Below are positions 61,574-64,000 of a DNA stretch of 64,000 nucleotides, piece after piece. The stretch is taken from contig CAWJGS010000001.1 of NCBI GenBank assembly GCA_963842575.1, forward strand, positions 62,001 to 126,000. Direction: 5' to 3'. The notes below the pieces were generated by a model that was not told where the DNA came from, made no database searches, and saw nothing but the letters and a program-made list of their open reading frames with translations. The stretch comes from JACDER01 sp963842575 (GTDB taxonomy: Bacteria; Actinomycetota; Thermoleophilia; Gaiellales; Gaiellaceae). Each line of letters opens with the position of its first letter. Positions within the stretch are counted from its first letter, which is position 1. A program made the position numbers and the translations under genes.

Positions 61574-62406
61574 TAGGCCTCCACCCCCGCGAGCTCCTCG
61601 TCCGGCGTCTCGATGTGCTCGACCGGGAGCCCGGTGTCCTTCTTCACGCGGTCGACGAGATCGCGGCGCAACCAGCCGGAGCGCTCGCCGGCGAAGGTCG
61701 AGATCACGATCTCGTCCACCCGCTCGTCGTGCACCGCATGCATGACAGCGATATACGGGTCGGGGTGCGCGATCTGCCCGTGCACGTCCAGGCCCTCGCC
61801 GCGCAGCACGGCCAGCGCCCGTCGCAGCCGCCGCTCCGCCTCCGGATGCTCCGACTGGGTCGGATCGCTCTGCGGGCAGACGATGAGGAAGCTGGACGGC
61901 GAGAGCCGCGAACGGGCGCGAATTCGATCGAGCAGCGGCCTCCCGAGCACCGTCTCGTTCGCGATGACGAGGACGTTGGACTCCTCACCCTCGTGCTCGA
62001 GATCGACGACCACGTGCTCGACCGGGATGGAGCCCGCCACCTTGCGCACGGCGTCGATCACGGCGCGGCGCATCCATCCGGAACGCTGCTCCGGATGAGT
62101 CGAGAGGACGATCTCGTCGACCTCATCCTGCGCCAGAGCGTCCCGCACCGCGTTCACGGGATCGGTGTCGACGACGAGGCCGTGCGCGGAGATCTCGGCG
62201 TCGCGCAGGATCGCGAGCGTCTGGTCGAGCCGGCGGCGGGCCGACGCGCGGCGTGTGTCCTCGTAGACGACCGTGCCGTGCCGCGGCTGGCTGATCGGGC
62301 AGACGACGGTGACGCGGACCGGCCCGGCCTCGGCTCGCTCGCGCAGCGCCTTGATCAGGCTCTCGCCCGCGACCGTCTCGTTGGCTACGACCAGGACGTG
62401 GCGCAC
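61573..62406 (-). CDS. Tandem universal-stress-like protein
   Basis: 277 residues from a GTG, soluble. There are two USP-like domains, each starting with the ANETV signature (HVLVVANETVAGESLIKAL; NVLVIANETVLGRPLLDRI), each with HGLVVDTDPVNAV- or HGQIAHPDPYIAV-type middle parts, and each ending in IVLSTHPEQRSGWMRR or IVISTFAGERSGWLRR. The classic ATP loop is absent. It lies between ctaD and ctaE with 1-bp spacing and overlap, so it is translated with the oxidase. Confidence 0.82.
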   Translation of the reverse strand: MRHVLVVANETVAGESLIKALRERAEAGPVRVTVVCPISQPRHGTVVYEDTRRASARRRLDQTLAILRDAEISAHGLVVDTDPVNAVRDALAQDEVDEIVLSTHPEQRSGWMRRAVIDAVRKVAGSIPVEHVVVDLEHEGEESNVLVIANETVLGRPLLDRIRARSRLSPSSFLIVCPQSDPTQSEHPEAERRLRRALAVLRGEGLDVHGQIAHPDPYIAVMHAVHDERVDEIVISTFAGERSGWLRRDLVDRVKKDTGLPVEHIETPDEELAGVEA

Positions 62407-62407
62407 G

Positions 62408-64000
62408 TCAGTGTCCGACCTTTTCCAGGTCGCCGGCCTCGACGCCCGTTCGATCCCCGTTGAAGACCGCGTGCCGTGCGCCCACCACGCCGTACTCGTA
62501 CGGCGCGCCGACGACCTGCGGGATCTCGTCGAAGTTGAAGACCGGCGGCGGCGAGGAGACCTGCCACTCGAGCGTCAGCGCCCTCCACGGGTTCGCCTCG
62601 GCGATCGGCCCGCGCTTCCACGAGACGATCATGTTGTAGACGAAGATGAGGAACGACGCGCCCAGGAAGAACGACGCAATCGAGATGACGAAGTTGAGGT
62701 CGCCGAATCGCGGCGCGTAGTCGGCCACGCGCCGGGGCATCCCCTGCAGCCCCAGCCAGTGCATCGGGAAGAACGTCGCGTTGAACCCGACGAACGTCAG
62801 CCAGAAATGCAGCTTGCCGAGCCGCTCGTTGTACATGCGGCCGGTCATCTTCGGGAACCAGTAGTAGATCCCCGCGAAGACCGTGAACAGCGACCCCCCG
62901 AGCAGCACGTAGTGGATGTGCGCAACGACGAAGTACGTGTCCGAGGTGTGTATGTCGATGGGCACGGAGCCGAGGTAGATCCCGGACAGCCCGCCGATCA
63001 CGAACATGGAGACGAAGCCGAGCGCCCACAGCATCGGCGTGGAGAAGTTGATCCTCCCCTCCCATAAGGTCGCTAACCAGGAGAAGACCTTGATCCCGGT
63101 CGGAATCGCGATCAACAGCGTCGTGATCATCATCGGCACGCGCAGCCACGACGCCATGCCCGAGACGAACATGTGGTGCGCCCACACGGAGAAGCCGAGG
63201 ATGAGGATCGCCATGAGCGATAACGCCATGAGGCGGTACCCGAATATCGGCTTCCGTGCCATGACGGAGATCACCTCCGAGGCGATGCCGAAGCCGGGCA
63301 GCATCATGATGTAGACGGCCGGGTGCGAGTAGAACCAGAAGATGTGCTGGTAGCCGAGGACGTAGCCGCCGGCCGACGGGTCGAAGAAGTGCGTGTGCAT
63401 GACCCGGTCGAACATGACGAAGAACTGCGATCCGGCGATGAACGGCGTCGCGATGACGACCAGCAGCGACGTGGTGAAGTTCGCCCACACGAGCAGCGGC
63501 ATGCGCCAGAACGTCATCCCCGGCGCCCGCATGGTGATGATCGTGACCAGGAAGTTGAGCGCGGTCATGATCGATGACGCGCCGGCCCACTGGACGCCCA
63601 TCGAGAAGAACACGTTCCCGAGGGGCTGGTGGATGGACAGCGTCGCGTAGTTCGTCCACCCCGCCGCGAACGGGCCTCCCGGCACGAGGAACGACGACAG
63701 CATCATGAACCCGGCGATCGGCAGCAGCCAGAACGAGAGGGCGTTCAGGCGCGGGAACGCCATGTCCGGCGCTCCGATCATCAGCGGGATGACGTAGTTC
63801 GCGAGCCCGGCGAAGGCCGGGATGACGAACAGGAAGATCATCAGCGCGGCGTGGACGGAGAACAGCCCGTTGAAGGTCTGGTTGTCCACGAACTGCATGC
63901 CCGGCCGGGCGAGCTCGGCGCGCATGATCATCGCCAGCAGGCCCGCGATCAGGAAGAAGAGGATCGTGGTCGACACGTACTGGACGCCGATGACCTTGTG
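62408..64000 (-). CDS. ctaD: Cytochrome c oxidase subunit I (cut by window edge)
   Basis: About 530 residues are visible; the start lies beyond the right edge (HKVIGVQYVSTTILFF is near the N-terminus). Haem-copper motifs: the helix II region with HAALMIFLFVIPAF; WFYSHPAVYIMMLPGFG with the Cu-B His and cross-linked Tyr; then HHMFVSG for the Cu-B pair and the haem His pair in VAHIHYVLLGG. The helix VI stretch reads YSHPAVY, not GHPEVY, the mark of A2-type oxidases that lack the D-channel glutamate. Followed by the tandem USP and ctaE. Confidence 0.96.
   Translation of the reverse strand, partial: HKVIGVQYVSTTILFFLIAGLLAMIMRAELARPGMQFVDNQTFNGLFSVHAALMIFLFVIPAFAGLANYVIPLMIGAPDMAFPRLNALSFWLLPIAGFMMLSSFLVPGGPFAAGWTNYATLSIHQPLGNVFFSMGVQWAGASSIMTALNFLVTIITMRAPGMTFWRMPLLVWANFTTSLLVVIATPFIAGSQFFVMFDRVMHTHFFDPSAGGYVLGYQHIFWFYSHPAVYIMMLPGFGIASEVISVMARKPIFGYRLMALSLMAILILGFSVWAHHMFVSGMASWLRVPMMITTLLIAIPTGIKVFSWLATLWEGRINFSTPMLWALGFVSMFVIGGLSGIYLGSVPIDIHTSDTYFVVAHIHYVLLGGSLFTVFAGIYYWFPKMTGRMYNERLGKLHFWLTFVGFNATFFPMHWLGLQGMPRRVADYAPRFGDLNFVISIASFFLGASFLIFVYNMIVSWKRGPIAEANPWRALTLEWQVSSPPPVFNFDEIPQVVGAPYEYGVVGARHAVFNGDRTGVEAGDLEKVGH

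Overview
The window is high-GC DNA with dense, overlapping gene packing (ATGA, GTGA and TTGA stop/start overlaps nearly everywhere) and frequent GTG and TTG starts. The gene set points to a high-GC Gram-positive relative, most likely an actinobacterium of the Thermoleophilia/Gaiellales kind: a FHA-FHA-PP2C-FtsW-PBP-PknB cell-wall/signalling operon, a SUF iron-sulfur system with SufU, paired TatA genes with TatC, and an aerobic terminal oxidase. That placement is inference; there is no rRNA or tRNA here to anchor it.

Layout. 1-10.8 kb: a GAF-GAF histidine kinase, two broken small membrane-protein genes, a first glutamine synthetase, a GNAT, then a minus-strand block of ABC exporter, GNAT proteins, methyltransferase and MFS exporter. 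10.8-14.3 kb: a nitrogen operon (glutamine synthetase, PII, ammonium transporter) behind a structured leader. 14.3-21.4 kb: rhodanese, SIMPL protein, an MMPL transporter with a huge glutamine-rich coiled coil, an HNH nuclease and two membrane-protein genes. 21.4-33.5 kb: the phospho-signalling and cell-wall block (three Ser/Thr kinases, two FHA proteins, PP2C phosphatase, FtsW/RodA, PBP, Ddl). 33.5-40.1 kb: metabolic genes (GabT-like aminotransferase, PdxH, bicupin, DUF4015 glycosidase-like protein, SDR, S51 peptidase, nucleotidyltransferase). 40.1-40.6 kb: a gene-free stretch with two identical 105-bp structured repeats. 40.6-53.4 kb: a SUF locus in two halves, interrupted at 43.8-48.6 kb by three exported-protein genes, two of which share an unfamiliar Cys/His-rich domain fused either to cytochrome c or to a cupredoxin. 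53.5-60.3 kb: TatA-TatA-TatC, an ABC exporter, adenosine deaminase, a TPR protein, a STAS protein, a dihaem cytochrome c and a REP-type transposase between its palindromes. 60.3-64 kb: cytochrome oxidase subunits III and I interleaved with universal-stress-like proteins.

The most interesting points are: (1) the pair of Cys/His-rich lipoproteins with electron-carrier fusions; (2) the glutamine synthetase-PII-Amt operon, in which both the PII T-loop tyrosine and the synthetase adenylylation tyrosine appear to be missing; (3) the 105-bp structured direct repeat; (4) a REP palindrome translated in frame inside sufD; (5) three USP-like domains with a shared unusual signature woven into the oxidase genes.

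At least twelve genes, including essential ones, are broken by one-base indels, mostly +1 at C or G. This looks like residual assembly error rather than gene decay. I give the full extents of those genes and the approximate break points.
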